DNA of 64,000 nt from Ruficoccus amylovorans (GTDB taxonomy: Bacteria > Verrucomicrobiota > Verrucomicrobiia > Opitutales > Cerasicoccaceae). The notes beneath the pieces are model-generated. The model did no database searches, had not been told where the DNA came from, and saw only the letters and a list, made by a program, of their open reading frames with translations. Location of the stretch: assembly GCF_014230085.1 (NCBI RefSeq), contig NZ_JACHVB010000063.1:1-64000 (forward strand), read 5' to 3'. The translations under genes and the position numbers were made by a program. Of this stretch, positions 17,794-27,028 are shown piece by piece (position 1 is the stretch's first letter; the number at the start of each line of letters is the position of its first letter).

Positions 17794-18312
17794 ATGAGAA
17801 GCCCTGCACGCCGCCGGCGACAGCCAGCCTTCACCGTGATCGAAGTGTTCATGGTGGTGTCGCTGCTGGCCGCGGTGCTGGGGCTTGTCATCGTAAACTA
17901 TTTTAATATCTCCGGCTCTTACGACAAGCGCCCGGCCCGGGACCAGATCCAGCGGGCCGTGGCCGAAGGCTACCGGCTGGCACGGCTGGAAGGCGGCATC
18001 GTCAGCCTCCGCTACGAGGCGGAGAACGGCGCGCTCTCGCTCAGCGATCAGCAGGGCAAGGAGCTGGCCAGAATCACGCTGCCCGGCGTCCCCGAAGACG
18101 GGGAAATGACCTTCTACCGGATCAAGCCCGAGTCCCAGCTTACCGAGGAGCCGAACTTCGAAGCCGAGGAAGACCCGGTCGAGGTGCTGGATTTCCAGCC
18201 CTACGGAGCCTCACTCCCGTTCCTGGTCCACTACACTCATGGAACCGAAGCCTTTACCCTGAGATTTGACGCATTCTCCGCCCTTAGCTGGGAAGAAGAA
18301 GATGTTCTCTAA
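17794..18312 (+). CDS. gspH: Type II secretion minor pseudopilin GspH-like
   Basis: A 172-residue pseudopilin with leader RRRQPAFTVIEVFMVVSLLA; the residue before Phe is Ala in place of Gly, an allowed but less common cleavage site. The body is divergent and beta-rich. Its position between gspG and a gspI-like gene supports the assignment as a tip minor pseudopilin, although sequence alone is not decisive. It ends 11 bases inside the next gene. Confidence 0.72.
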   Translation: MRSPARRRRQPAFTVIEVFMVVSLLAAVLGLVIVNYFNISGSYDKRPARDQIQRAVAEGYRLARLEGGIVSLRYEAENGALSLSDQQGKELARITLPGVPEDGEMTFYRIKPESQLTEEPNFEAEEDPVEVLDFQPYGASLPFLVHYTHGTEAFTLRFDAFSALSWEEEDVL

Positions 18313-18835
18313 AGCCACCCCCTCTTTCCCGCGTCGAGCGGGATTTACCCTCGCAGAAGTGGTTGTCGCCACCGTGCTGCTGGGGCTGGCTGCGACTGTC
18401 CTCGGGAGAACGGTTTCCGACGCCATGCGCGCCTATTCCATGACGCGCCTGTCCAACCCATACAGCTACGCCCTGCGCCACGTGCGTCAGGAAATCATGG
18501 AAATCCCCTCACGCGAACAGCTTGAGGAAGGCGGCACAATCGAGGTTTACGTCCCCAACCCCGGCGGCAGCGACAAGAGCGAAACCACCATCGCGGTCAG
18601 CGCCCGCTGGGAAGCCGAGATCTACCCCACCCGCCTGCTCAACGTCTATGTCGTCGAGCTGGACATATCCTTCGAGGCCGAGGGGGAGGCGGAATCTTTC
18701 CAGAGACGCATCACCGCGTACCGTCCGAACTGGGCTGACGCCGAGGAAAACTCGACCCTGCTTCAGGCCAAGGAAAAGGAATTCGAGCTGCGGCTGGCCG
18801 CCCGCGGTATCACCGAAAGCGAGGACGACTCATGA
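18302..18835 (+). CDS. gspI: Type II secretion minor pseudopilin GspI-like
   Basis: A 177-residue pseudopilin starting at ATG 18302, which overlaps the end of the previous gene; this start places the leader FPRRAGFTLAEVVVATVLLG near the N-terminus. The body (FQRRITAYRPNW) is short, as in GspI. It forms the pseudopilus tip complex together with the J and K proteins. The assignment rests mainly on order, G-H-I-J-K. Confidence 0.72.
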   Translation: MFSKATPSFPRRAGFTLAEVVVATVLLGLAATVLGRTVSDAMRAYSMTRLSNPYSYALRHVRQEIMEIPSREQLEEGGTIEVYVPNPGGSDKSETTIAVSARWEAEIYPTRLLNVYVVELDISFEAEGEAESFQRRITAYRPNWADAEENSTLLQAKEKEFELRLAARGITESEDDS

Positions 18836-19488
18836 AGGTGCACCGCTTCCGGGCTGGCATGAGTTTTCTGGAGGTCCTGCTGGCCGTGGCCATGCTGGGC
18901 CTGCTCATCGTTGCCGGGGCCACCATGCTTTTCGCGCTCACACGCAGTTACTTCACCCTCGAAACCAGTCCGCTCTTTGACCGGCACGCAGACGGCGTGA
19001 TCGGCCTGCTGCGCTCCCTGGCCAGTGAATCCGGCCCTCCCCCCGACCCCAACAGCAACGCGCGACCGGGTCCGCAATTCGGATGGAGTACCTCTCCGGT
19101 TAGTCAAAAATCCACCCTCTCCTTCAAGATCGACCGCGATCTGGCCTTCTTCGTCTCCGACGAGCATCCGCTCCCGGCCATCGACGCGTTTCTGGAGTTC
19201 GACGAAGAAAACCACCAGTTCTGGCTGGCCTGGTACGTTGACCCGAAATTCACCAACAACAACCGGACGATCAACTACACCCTGCTCTCCCCCTGGGCCT
19301 CCGATATCCAGTACGGCTACTACGACGAAGGGCAAAATCAGTGGGAGTTCGAATTCGCCAGCGACGACAGCCGCCAGCATGGCAACGAGAAGCCCCGGAA
19401 CGTGACCCTGATTTTTGACCGCGACGATGTCGTCGTCCGGCGAACCATCTACCTGGACACCCCCACGCACCATGTTCTCGACTACTAG
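18832..19488 (+). CDS. gspJ: Type II secretion minor pseudopilin GspJ-like
   Basis: A 218-residue pseudopilin with the leader FRAGMSFLEVLLAVAMLGLL; the position after Gly is Met, and Glu at mature position 5 is kept. The size and the beta-rich C-terminus fit GspJ. It overlaps the preceding gene by ATGA and the following one by 17 bases. It belongs to the tip complex with I and K. Confidence 0.75.
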   Translation: MKVHRFRAGMSFLEVLLAVAMLGLLIVAGATMLFALTRSYFTLETSPLFDRHADGVIGLLRSLASESGPPPDPNSNARPGPQFGWSTSPVSQKSTLSFKIDRDLAFFVSDEHPLPAIDAFLEFDEENHQFWLAWYVDPKFTNNNRTINYTLLSPWASDIQYGYYDEGQNQWEFEFASDDSRQHGNEKPRNVTLIFDRDDVVVRRTIYLDTPTHHVLDY

Positions 19489-20755
19489 GCAGCAGCGGAA
19501 GCGGCGGGGAGTCGTCATCGTCCTGGCCCTGGGCATGATCCTGCTCATGACCTGGCTGGCCCTGGAAATCCTGCGCGGCGTGCGCCAGGACCTGGCCGTC
19601 ACGACCTCACCCGTCAGCCGGACGCAACTTCGGGAAACCGCCTATCAGTTGCTCGAGGTAAGCATCGGCGTGCTGGCCGAGGTCAAGCGCTTTGAGGGCG
19701 GCATCTATTCCCCGTCACAGGGCTGGGGCCTCCCCCTGACCTATGCCGGAATGGCCCACTCCGCCAAACTCAAGAGCGCCCTGCCCCAGGAAACCCCACC
19801 TCCGGCCCCACCCGCTAACAGCGACGACGAGCTGGGATTTGACGAAACCGAACAGACCGACACGACTGACACCGCCCAGGCGGAAACCGACGAGGCTGAG
19901 TCCTTTCTCAACGACCTGGTCTTCGACGTGGAAAACGCGGAAGCGGCCCAGGACGGATTCGAACGCGCGGTCACGCAGGTTGAACCCTCAGCCGAGACGA
20001 CCGGCCAGATGTCCGCCGAAACCGCCTTGATCGAGCTTCCGCCCGGCATCCAGGCCCGGGTGCGACTCTTTGACGAGTCGGGCAAGCTCTCGCTCACCGA
20101 TACAAGCGAAGCCCGCTGGCTTCTCTTTTTCGAGCAGATGGGCTTCGAGGATTCCGAGTCGAAGACGCTGACCGACAGCCTGCTGGACTGGATCGACCCC
20201 GACGAGGAGGAACGCGAAAACGGTGCCGAGACCGAGACCTACGCCCAGCTCGACCCGCCCTACCGCTCCGCCAACCGCCCGTTGCGTGACTTCCGCGAAT
20301 TGCGCTACGTGCAGGGCTTCAAGACGCTGTTCTTCGACGAGCGCGGCGTCCCGAACGAATATTACAATACCTTCAAGGCCAACGTCTCCCTCTTCGGCAA
20401 GGGGGAGGTCAACTTCAACACCGCGAGCGAACTGGTGCTGCTCACCTTGGCCGAGGAGCGCGATTTTGATCCGGACCAGGTACTTACTTTCCTCGCCGGG
20501 ACGGACACGCAGTTCGGGACAGAAGATGACCGCATCCTCAGACCCGGCCTTGACGACAGCGAATTACCCAAAGACAATGATGGGAACGTTCTGCCCGCGA
20601 ACCGGTCGGTTAATTTTATCATTGCCGAAATCGCCGTCAGTGATGGTCAGAGTATCTACGTGCTTAATGCACTCCTGGATCTGACCCAGAAACATCCCGG
20701 CGGAACTTATCCCTTTCGCATTGTTCGTATAACTGAAAACCAGCCTCTATTTTAA
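19472..20755 (+). CDS. gspK: Type II secretion GspK-like tip protein
   Basis: A 427-residue protein beginning at ATG 19472. A basic start (RQQRKRRG) is followed by a hydrophobic helix (VVIVLALGMILLMTWLALEIL), the GspK/PilX type head. GspK hallmarks follow: KLSLTDTSEARWLLFFEQ, DSLLDWIDPDEE with acidic calcium-type residues, and NTASELVLLTL of the helix-hairpin region. Residues about 110-190 are an Asp/Glu/Ala-rich insert. It caps the pseudopilus. Confidence 0.85.
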   Translation: MFSTTRQQRKRRGVVIVLALGMILLMTWLALEILRGVRQDLAVTTSPVSRTQLRETAYQLLEVSIGVLAEVKRFEGGIYSPSQGWGLPLTYAGMAHSAKLKSALPQETPPPAPPANSDDELGFDETEQTDTTDTAQAETDEAESFLNDLVFDVENAEAAQDGFERAVTQVEPSAETTGQMSAETALIELPPGIQARVRLFDESGKLSLTDTSEARWLLFFEQMGFEDSESKTLTDSLLDWIDPDEEERENGAETETYAQLDPPYRSANRPLRDFRELRYVQGFKTLFFDERGVPNEYYNTFKANVSLFGKGEVNFNTASELVLLTLAEERDFDPDQVLTFLAGTDTQFGTEDDRILRPGLDDSELPKDNDGNVLPANRSVNFIIAEIAVSDGQSIYVLNALLDLTQKHPGGTYPFRIVRITENQPLF

Positions 20756-22251
20756 TGCCTAAAGCCCCGGTGCCCCCATCTGCCACCGACAAGCCGACCT
20801 CTGACCGGGTTCGGCTCGTCCCGTCGGCGCTGTTTTACGTGGCCAGCTACCCGATCCCCAAGGGCATTCGCAGCCGCGACATGGCCGCGATGGTACAGGG
20901 GCTGGTGGACGAGCATTCCCCTCTTCCCCTTGAGCAGACGAGCTGGGGCTTTCTGCTGGATAACCGCGGCATCAACAGCAGCCACTTCCTTTACTACGCC
21001 GGGGCCAAAGACCTGGTTTTCAAATCCGCCAGCGATGCGGTTTCCCTGAGCGAAACCGCTGTGCTCCCCGCCTTCGTCGCTACGCAGGGGCTGAGCTTCG
21101 ACACACCCACCTGGATATTTTTCCTGGAAAAAGAGTGCCTGAGCGCGCTCTTCTTCGAGAAGGCTTCCAACGTCCCCACCCGGCTCGTCTCGCGTTTTCT
21201 CTCCGACATCCTCCCGGGAACCGATTCGGTGTTTCTCAAGCGCGAAGAAATGCTTCGCAGCCTGACCAAGGCCGATTCCGATGAAAACATCGCCCCCGGC
21301 CTGATCCGTATTTCCGAAACCACTCCGCGCAAGAACAAGACCGTTTCTTTCCAACTCCAGCGCTGCGAGAGCGAGAACGACGACTGGAGAGACTGGAAGC
21401 GCACCGAATTCAGGAAGACGAACCGCTTGCTCGCCGCCGATGTCCGCGACCACACCACCCTGCTCGACCAGCAGCAGCGGGCCGGTCTCGGGCGCCGCCT
21501 CGGGCAGATAGCCACCGTCGTCGCCATCACCGTCGCGGCCCTGCTCATTTTCGAGTTTCTGCAATTCCGCCGCCAATCCGAAGCCGCCGCCCTCGCGCAG
21601 CAGGTCACGCGGCAGGCCCCCGAAGTCCAACGCCTGCAGGACATCGAAGCGATGGTCAAAACCCTCAAAACCCTTTTCGATCAGGACTTCCAGCCCTACC
21701 GCTGGCTGATGGAGCTGAATACGGGCCGCCCCGATTCCATTTCGTTCACCAGCTTTGCGGTGGATGACCAGGGCAGCCTCGTCTTCAACGGTCAGTCTCC
21801 CGAGGTCAAAACACTCAACGAGTACAAGTCCGTCCTCGACAAAAACCCACGCTTCAAACAGCCCCAGCTTTCAAACCTGAAGACAGACAAGGACGGCGTC
21901 ACCTTCACCATCAAATCCGAAACCGGCAACCTCCAGGCGGAGCTTCCGGCCGAGCTTCTCACCCCTCCCCCCGCAGCGGAAACCCCCGACGAGCCCGCGC
22001 CGGACACCGAGGTCGCCCAGGCGGCCCCGCCGGTCCACCGCCCCGGCCAGAACGGGAAAAAGAACCCCAACGGCACCCCCGGCAAAAAGAAGGCCCAAAA
22101 TGGCGGCAAGCCGCGCACCGGCGAAAAAAATGCCGCCGCCAGCCCGACCGACACGACCAGCGAAAGCGAGGCCGAACCGGCCGACGCCCCTGAAGAAACA
22201 AATGCCGAGCCCGCCCCTGACTCCGACGCCCCCAACCCCCCCGACGCATGA
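20755..22251 (+). CDS. gspL: Type II secretion inner-membrane protein GspL-like with long charged tail
   Basis: A 498-residue protein in the GspL slot. The N-terminal 240 residues are a cytoplasmic domain of reduced actin-like type (VRLVPSALFYVASYP, WGFLLDNRGINSSHFLYYAG). One membrane helix follows at about 247-268 (IATVVAITVAALLIFEFLQF), then a PilN/GspL-like periplasmic ferredoxin-like domain (ITFTSFAVDD-like region to about 400). Residues about 400-498 are rich in Pro, Ala, Lys and Glu with no predicted fold, an unusual periplasmic extension. It shares one base with gspK and overlaps gspM by ATGA. It should link the GspE ATPase to the periplasmic parts. Confidence 0.75.
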   Translation: MPKAPVPPSATDKPTSDRVRLVPSALFYVASYPIPKGIRSRDMAAMVQGLVDEHSPLPLEQTSWGFLLDNRGINSSHFLYYAGAKDLVFKSASDAVSLSETAVLPAFVATQGLSFDTPTWIFFLEKECLSALFFEKASNVPTRLVSRFLSDILPGTDSVFLKREEMLRSLTKADSDENIAPGLIRISETTPRKNKTVSFQLQRCESENDDWRDWKRTEFRKTNRLLAADVRDHTTLLDQQQRAGLGRRLGQIATVVAITVAALLIFEFLQFRRQSEAAALAQQVTRQAPEVQRLQDIEAMVKTLKTLFDQDFQPYRWLMELNTGRPDSISFTSFAVDDQGSLVFNGQSPEVKTLNEYKSVLDKNPRFKQPQLSNLKTDKDGVTFTIKSETGNLQAELPAELLTPPPAAETPDEPAPDTEVAQAAPPVHRPGQNGKKNPNGTPGKKKAQNGGKPRTGEKNAAASPTDTTSESEAEPADAPEETNAEPAPDSDAPNPPDA

Positions 22252-22787
22252 TCCGCATTCTGCAAAGCATTTCCGCCCGCGAACGGCTCATGCTGGCCGC
22301 CTTTATCGCAGTCTGTATCCTGATCTGGGCCAGCTCGCTCTCGCGCCGCTGGGATGAGAGCGGCAAAGTCCTCTACGAAGCCCGCAAGGAGGTCAAGCAA
22401 CAGGAAATCTGGCTCAAAAGCTCCCCGCTTTTTCAGGCTCAGCTGGAGCAGGCCACCACGCGGCTCGACCGCGAGCAAATGCTCGACGGCAGCGGGCTGA
22501 CCGCGTTTGTCGATGCCTACTCGCGTGAGCACCAGCTCAAGCACCAGTTGACTTCGCCGCAGGTCGTCTCCGGTAAAGTCTATACCCGCTCGACCGTGCA
22601 GGTCACTTTCCGCAACATTTCCCTCGCCGACCTGATCGGGCTGCAACTGGCCCTTGACGAGAAGCGCCCCTATATCGCGGTCGAGAAGCTCGCCCTGTCC
22701 TCCAACCGGGCCGACCCGCGGCTGCTCAACGCCCGCCTCAGCCTGACCGCCCTTTACGTCAACCCTCCGGCTCAAAACGCCCCGTAA
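22248..22787 (+). CDS. gspM: Type II secretion inner-membrane protein GspM-like
   Basis: A 179-residue protein with one N-terminal membrane helix (ERLMLAAFIAVCILIWASSL), a coiled-coil stretch (residues about 35-80) and a small periplasmic domain (VQVTFRNISLADLIGLQLAL). Size, topology and position directly after the GspL-like gene (ATGA overlap) identify GspM, the GspL partner of the inner-membrane platform. Confidence 0.8.
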   Translation: MIRILQSISARERLMLAAFIAVCILIWASSLSRRWDESGKVLYEARKEVKQQEIWLKSSPLFQAQLEQATTRLDREQMLDGSGLTAFVDAYSREHQLKHQLTSPQVVSGKVYTRSTVQVTFRNISLADLIGLQLALDEKRPYIAVEKLALSSNRADPRLLNARLSLTALYVNPPAQNAP

Positions 22788-22811
22788 CCTTTCACCGTCC
22801 AACTGGTCAAC

Positions 22812-25800
22812 ATGCTCAAACTGAAACCCCACTGGTTCCTCCTGCCGTTACTGTTCGCCTGGGCACTCGCCCCGGCCTCGGCCCAGCCCGCGCCGGCCGC
22901 CGACACGCAGGCGCACGACATTATCTGCAAACCCGCCGAAGGCATTTCTCCCGATGAAATGGTCGGCCCCATCGTGATGGGCAACATGCCGGTCCTTCAA
23001 GCCCTGGATTTGCTGAGCAAATTCAGCGGACGGGTCATCCTCCCCGGCGAGGGACTTCCCAGCGGCAGGCTCAACTTCAACAGCGGCAGCAAGCTCAAGC
23101 GCACCGACGCCATCTTCGCCATCGAGAGTCTGCTCGCCCTCAACGGCGTCTCCCTGCGGCTGCTCGACAACGGCTTCGTACGGGCCATCTCCTCGGCCAA
23201 CCCCGACAAGAGCGCCCCACCCATGATCGACACCCTGCCCGAGAACTCCATGTCGGAGCAGATTTACACGAAGATTTTCAAGCTCAAGTACGCGGACAGC
23301 CGCTCCGCCTACAACAACGTCCGCGGCCTCCTCTCGGACCGTCGCCGCTCCTCGATGCAGAACCAGTCCGAGACCAATTCGCTGCTCATCACCGACAGCC
23401 TGATCAACCTCCAGCGCATCGAGAAAGTCCTCGAATACCTGGACCAGCCGCCGGATGCGCGCATGGAGCTGTACACCTTCCCCGTCAAGTACGGCTCGGC
23501 CTGGAACATCCGCACCTCCCTCCAGCAGATCCTGCGCACCGAGATGAAGAACCGGCTCAACGACAGCATGGTCTTCGTGGACAGCCGCACGAACAAGCTG
23601 CTCGTCGTCACCCACCCGACAAACCTCGAATTCTTTGAAACCATCGTGAAGGATCTCGACCAGGAGATCGCCCCCTTCACCACCACCGAAGTCATCAAGA
23701 TCACCCAGGGCAACTTTTGGAGCATCTGGAGCACGATCAACGGCATCGTCCGGCACCAGCAACGCGAGTTCTCCCGCCGGGGCTTCAGTGTGCAGGAGCG
23801 CGAGGAGAGCGACGAGGTCGGACGCCTCTCCGGCGGCAGCGAAACCGCCTCCGTCGAAGCCCCTGCTGGAGGCGAGGAAAGCACCGAACTGCCCGCCCTG
23901 GAAATGCCCACCACGGCCTCCGACCCCAATGCCGTCATGGTCGAAGACACCACGCCCGAGCTTCAATTCAGCCCCTATGTCGGCCTCTACGCCGACCCCT
24001 CGAACCTCGCGTTCGTCGTGTACGGAACCAATAACGACATCGCGCGGATCAAGCAGCTCATCGCCCAGCTTGACATCAAGTCCCCGCCCTACGTCACCAG
24101 CAAGGTCTTCACCATCGAGCACGCCCTGGCCGGAGATATCCGCAATGTCATCGAATACACCGTGAACGTCCAACGACGTAACTTCGCCCGTGCCGGACTC
24201 AGCACCGACAACCGAACCTCCTCGGCCGGGCCCGAAGCAGCCGGGCAGCAGTCAGCCGAACAGGGCTTCGAGTACAGCAACTTCATCTCGACCATCGCCG
24301 ACAACCGTAACAACACCATTCTCGTGCAAGGCACCCAACAGGACATCGCCCAAATCGGCCAACTGGTTGAGAAGCTCGACGTGCCCAGCGCCCCGCTCAC
24401 GCAGAACGAGGTCATTTATCTCAAGCATGCCGAGGCCAGCACGCTCGCCCGCGTCGTCCAGAACATCATCAACTACCAACGCTGGATGTTCTCCCGCCAG
24501 CGCACCGTCTCCCAGTCCAACAACGGCGACGCCTCTGCCCTCGCCAACCCCGAGATCGGGTTCGAGTTCAGTAACTACGCCATGGTCGGCGCGGACCGCC
24601 GCACCAACGCACTCTTCGCCTACGGGACCAAGCAGGACCTTGAGCGCATACGCTCTATTGTCACCGAGACCGACATCCCGGTCGAACCCATCACCACGAC
24701 CCGGGTTTTCCCGCTGACGCACACCGACGCCAGCCAGACTGCGTCCCTCATCAACAACATCATAAACGGCCAGCGCCGCGCCCTCAACCAGGTGCGCTCC
24801 GAAAGCCGCGAGGTGCAAAACCCGGCCGCACGCGAAGCCAACGCCCCGGCCGACCCGACCGCCGCGCCCAGCCAGGGTGTGATCGAGGGCAATGAGGCGC
24901 TCCAGTTCAGCCCCTTCATCAGTATCACGCCGGACCGCCGCAGTAATTCGCTCATCGTTTACGGCACCGCCTCGGACATCCGCCAGCTCGATGACCTGAT
25001 TAAGCAGATCGACATCGAGGTCGCCCCGCTGACCAGCAGCAAGGTCTTTCTGCTGGAAAACGCCCAGGCCCGCAGCCTCTACGCCGTGCTCAACAATGTC
25101 GTACGCGGCCAGGAACGCGCCCTGCGCCAGGTCCGCTCCAGCATTCAGCAGATCCGCAACATCCACCCGGACGACCCGAACGCTTCCGCCGCCGAGGTCA
25201 CGCTGGAAGCCCTCCAGTTCAGCCCTTATATCACCATCACCCCGAATGACCGCAACAACAGCATCATCGTTTACGGGACCGACAGCGACATCACCCAGCT
25301 CGAAAACCTGATCGAGATCAGCGATGTGCAGATCTCGCCCAAGACGCAAAGCCGCACCTTCTTCATCCGGCACGCTGACGCCAACGAGGTCGCCTCGACC
25401 ATCTCCAAACTCATCAGCCAGCAGCAGCGTGTGCGTGAACGCGAAAGCACCCTCACCCGCATTTTCCGCCGCGGTGCCAACGGCCAGGACGAAGGCGGCG
25501 AAGCCGACGGCGCCATTGGCATGGGGCAGGAAACCTTTGCCGGCGGTGGAGCAGGTGGAGGCCAGGGCGATCTGTTGACCGAAACCTCATCCGCCACTTA
25601 CAGCGACATCTTCTCCTTTGACGAAGACCTCCAGTTCAGCCCCTACGTGAGCCTCGTGGCCGACGACCGCAGTAACGCCGTGCTCGCCTACGGGACGCAA
25701 TTCGACCTGGAGCAGATCGGCGAACTCATCAAGCAGATCGACGACGTGCTGCCGCAGGTGCGCATCGAGGTCGTCATCGCCGAGGTGATTCTGTCCGACA

Positions 25801-26672
25801 AGCAGGTTTCCGGCCTGGACTCCTTCGGGATCAGCTACAATGTCACCGCCCCGAACCAGACCAGCATGAACACGAGTGCCCCGGCCATTTCCAGTGGCAA
25901 CCCGGCCTTCGAGGGCTCGTTCTCGATCAACGACTTCAGCCTCGACACGGTCTTCCGGGTGGCGAAGGAAAACAAGTTCGTCAAGGTCCTCTCCGCCCCG
26001 TCGCTGACCACCACCCACAACCGGCAGGCCGTGGTTAACGTCGGCGAGGCCCGCCCGATCATCACCAGCTCGGCCTCCAGTCTCGACAGCTCGGACCTCG
26101 TAACCCGCTCCACCGTCGAGTACCGCGACATCGGCATCAACCTGAAGGTTCGCCCGCTCATCAGCACCAAGGGCTACATCCAGATGGACATCGAGCAGGT
26201 GGTCGAAACCGTCATCGACACCCAGACCATTGACGGCAACGAGCAGCCGATCATCAGCACACGGCGGGCCATGTCCTTCCTCAGCGTACGCGACAAGGAG
26301 GTCATCGTCATGGCCGGACTCCAACAGGTGGACTCCTCCAAAACCGACGGCAGCGTCTTCATCCTGGGCGACCTGCCCGTCTTCGGCCCACTCTTCCAGC
26401 CTGAAAACAACGACCAGGCCGTTCGCGAACTGATTATCTTCATCAAACCCTACATCGTGGACAGCTTCGACGAGTCGCAGTTGCTCACCTCCGAAGAGCT
26501 TGACCGCACCGCCATCGGCCAGGATATCGCGACCTATCTTGAGAAGGGCCGCTTCAAGGAGCAGGAGAAGCTCATCCCTCCGCCCCCGGACCCCGAGGAA
26601 GCCGAGGAAGACGTTGCCAACTCCCGCACCCAGAACACCAACACCAACACCACGACCGGCCCCCGGCGATGA
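22812..26672 (+). CDS. gspD: Type II secretion secretin GspD with about eight N1-type repeats
   Basis: Outer-membrane secretin of 1286 residues, about twice the usual 650-700. A signal peptide (to about 25) is followed by an N0 domain (about 35-125, MGNMPVLQALDLLSKFSG). Eight N1-type KH-like repeats then start near residues 150, 218, 292, 427, 530, 627, 740 and 843. Most from the fourth on follow a pattern of F-hydrophobic-H.DA...., Q.R, LQFSPY.., D.R.N..I.YGT..D. The secretin pore domain spans about 975-1235 (VRIEVVIAEVIL, VVNVGEARPII, VIVMAGL), then a short Asn/Thr-rich tail. Between repeats are 30-60-residue Ser/Glu/Gly-rich linkers. The extra repeats would lengthen the periplasmic chamber. 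The next gene overlaps by ATGA. Confidence 0.93.
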   Translation: MLKLKPHWFLLPLLFAWALAPASAQPAPAADTQAHDIICKPAEGISPDEMVGPIVMGNMPVLQALDLLSKFSGRVILPGEGLPSGRLNFNSGSKLKRTDAIFAIESLLALNGVSLRLLDNGFVRAISSANPDKSAPPMIDTLPENSMSEQIYTKIFKLKYADSRSAYNNVRGLLSDRRRSSMQNQSETNSLLITDSLINLQRIEKVLEYLDQPPDARMELYTFPVKYGSAWNIRTSLQQILRTEMKNRLNDSMVFVDSRTNKLLVVTHPTNLEFFETIVKDLDQEIAPFTTTEVIKITQGNFWSIWSTINGIVRHQQREFSRRGFSVQEREESDEVGRLSGGSETASVEAPAGGEESTELPALEMPTTASDPNAVMVEDTTPELQFSPYVGLYADPSNLAFVVYGTNNDIARIKQLIAQLDIKSPPYVTSKVFTIEHALAGDIRNVIEYTVNVQRRNFARAGLSTDNRTSSAGPEAAGQQSAEQGFEYSNFISTIADNRNNTILVQGTQQDIAQIGQLVEKLDVPSAPLTQNEVIYLKHAEASTLARVVQNIINYQRWMFSRQRTVSQSNNGDASALANPEIGFEFSNYAMVGADRRTNALFAYGTKQDLERIRSIVTETDIPVEPITTTRVFPLTHTDASQTASLINNIINGQRRALNQVRSESREVQNPAAREANAPADPTAAPSQGVIEGNEALQFSPFISITPDRRSNSLIVYGTASDIRQLDDLIKQIDIEVAPLTSSKVFLLENAQARSLYAVLNNVVRGQERALRQVRSSIQQIRNIHPDDPNASAAEVTLEALQFSPYITITPNDRNNSIIVYGTDSDITQLENLIEISDVQISPKTQSRTFFIRHADANEVASTISKLISQQQRVRERESTLTRIFRRGANGQDEGGEADGAIGMGQETFAGGGAGGGQGDLLTETSSATYSDIFSFDEDLQFSPYVSLVADDRSNAVLAYGTQFDLEQIGELIKQIDDVLPQVRIEVVIAEVILSDKQVSGLDSFGISYNVTAPNQTSMNTSAPAISSGNPAFEGSFSINDFSLDTVFRVAKENKFVKVLSAPSLTTTHNRQAVVNVGEARPIITSSASSLDSSDLVTRSTVEYRDIGINLKVRPLISTKGYIQMDIEQVVETVIDTQTIDGNEQPIISTRRAMSFLSVRDKEVIVMAGLQQVDSSKTDGSVFILGDLPVFGPLFQPENNDQAVRELIIFIKPYIVDSFDESQLLTSEELDRTAIGQDIATYLEKGRFKEQEKLIPPPPDPEEAEEDVANSRTQNTNTNTTTGPRR

Positions 26673-27028
26673 AGCGACTGTTGATCTGCCTGCTCGCGGG
26701 AGCGCTTTCACCCTCGGCGGTACTGACCGCCGAGACGATGGAGGACTACACGCCGTTGCTGGAAAACTCCCCCTTCATGACCCTCGCTTTCAAGGAAAAG
26801 CTGGCCAAGAAGGGTGGAATTACAGGCTTGAGCCTGCACGGCTACATGTGGTTGGATGGTAAGTGGAACATCTGCCTGATACAAAAAGACGTGGAACCTG
26901 CCATTTGGGTCAGTGTCGGTGATGTAATCAAGGATTACAAAATCACGGAGTTCGACCCGGAGAGCGGTACACTCGTTTTGCAGAAAGGAAGCCTCACCGA
27001 CACCCTCAAGCTGGAGCAACCGAAATGA
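26669..27028 (+). CDS. Small exported protein in the type II operon, possible GspC/PilP HR-like domain
   Basis: A 119-residue protein with a signal peptide (MKRLLICLLAGALSPSAVLTAE) and a small beta domain. It contains ITGLSLHGYMWLDGKWNICLI, WVSVGDVIKDYKITEFDPESGTLVLQ and ends in LKLEQPK. The pattern of a short strand, an I.VGD.I..Y.I..I turn and a final strand resembles the homology-region domain of GspC and the PilP fold. No gspC-like gene is found elsewhere in the operon. It overlaps gspD and gspE by ATGA on both sides, so it is part of the machine. It may contact the secretin N0 domain; the GspC analogy is inference. Confidence 0.6.
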   Translation: MKRLLICLLAGALSPSAVLTAETMEDYTPLLENSPFMTLAFKEKLAKKGGITGLSLHGYMWLDGKWNICLIQKDVEPAIWVSVGDVIKDYKITEFDPESGTLVLQKGSLTDTLKLEQPK

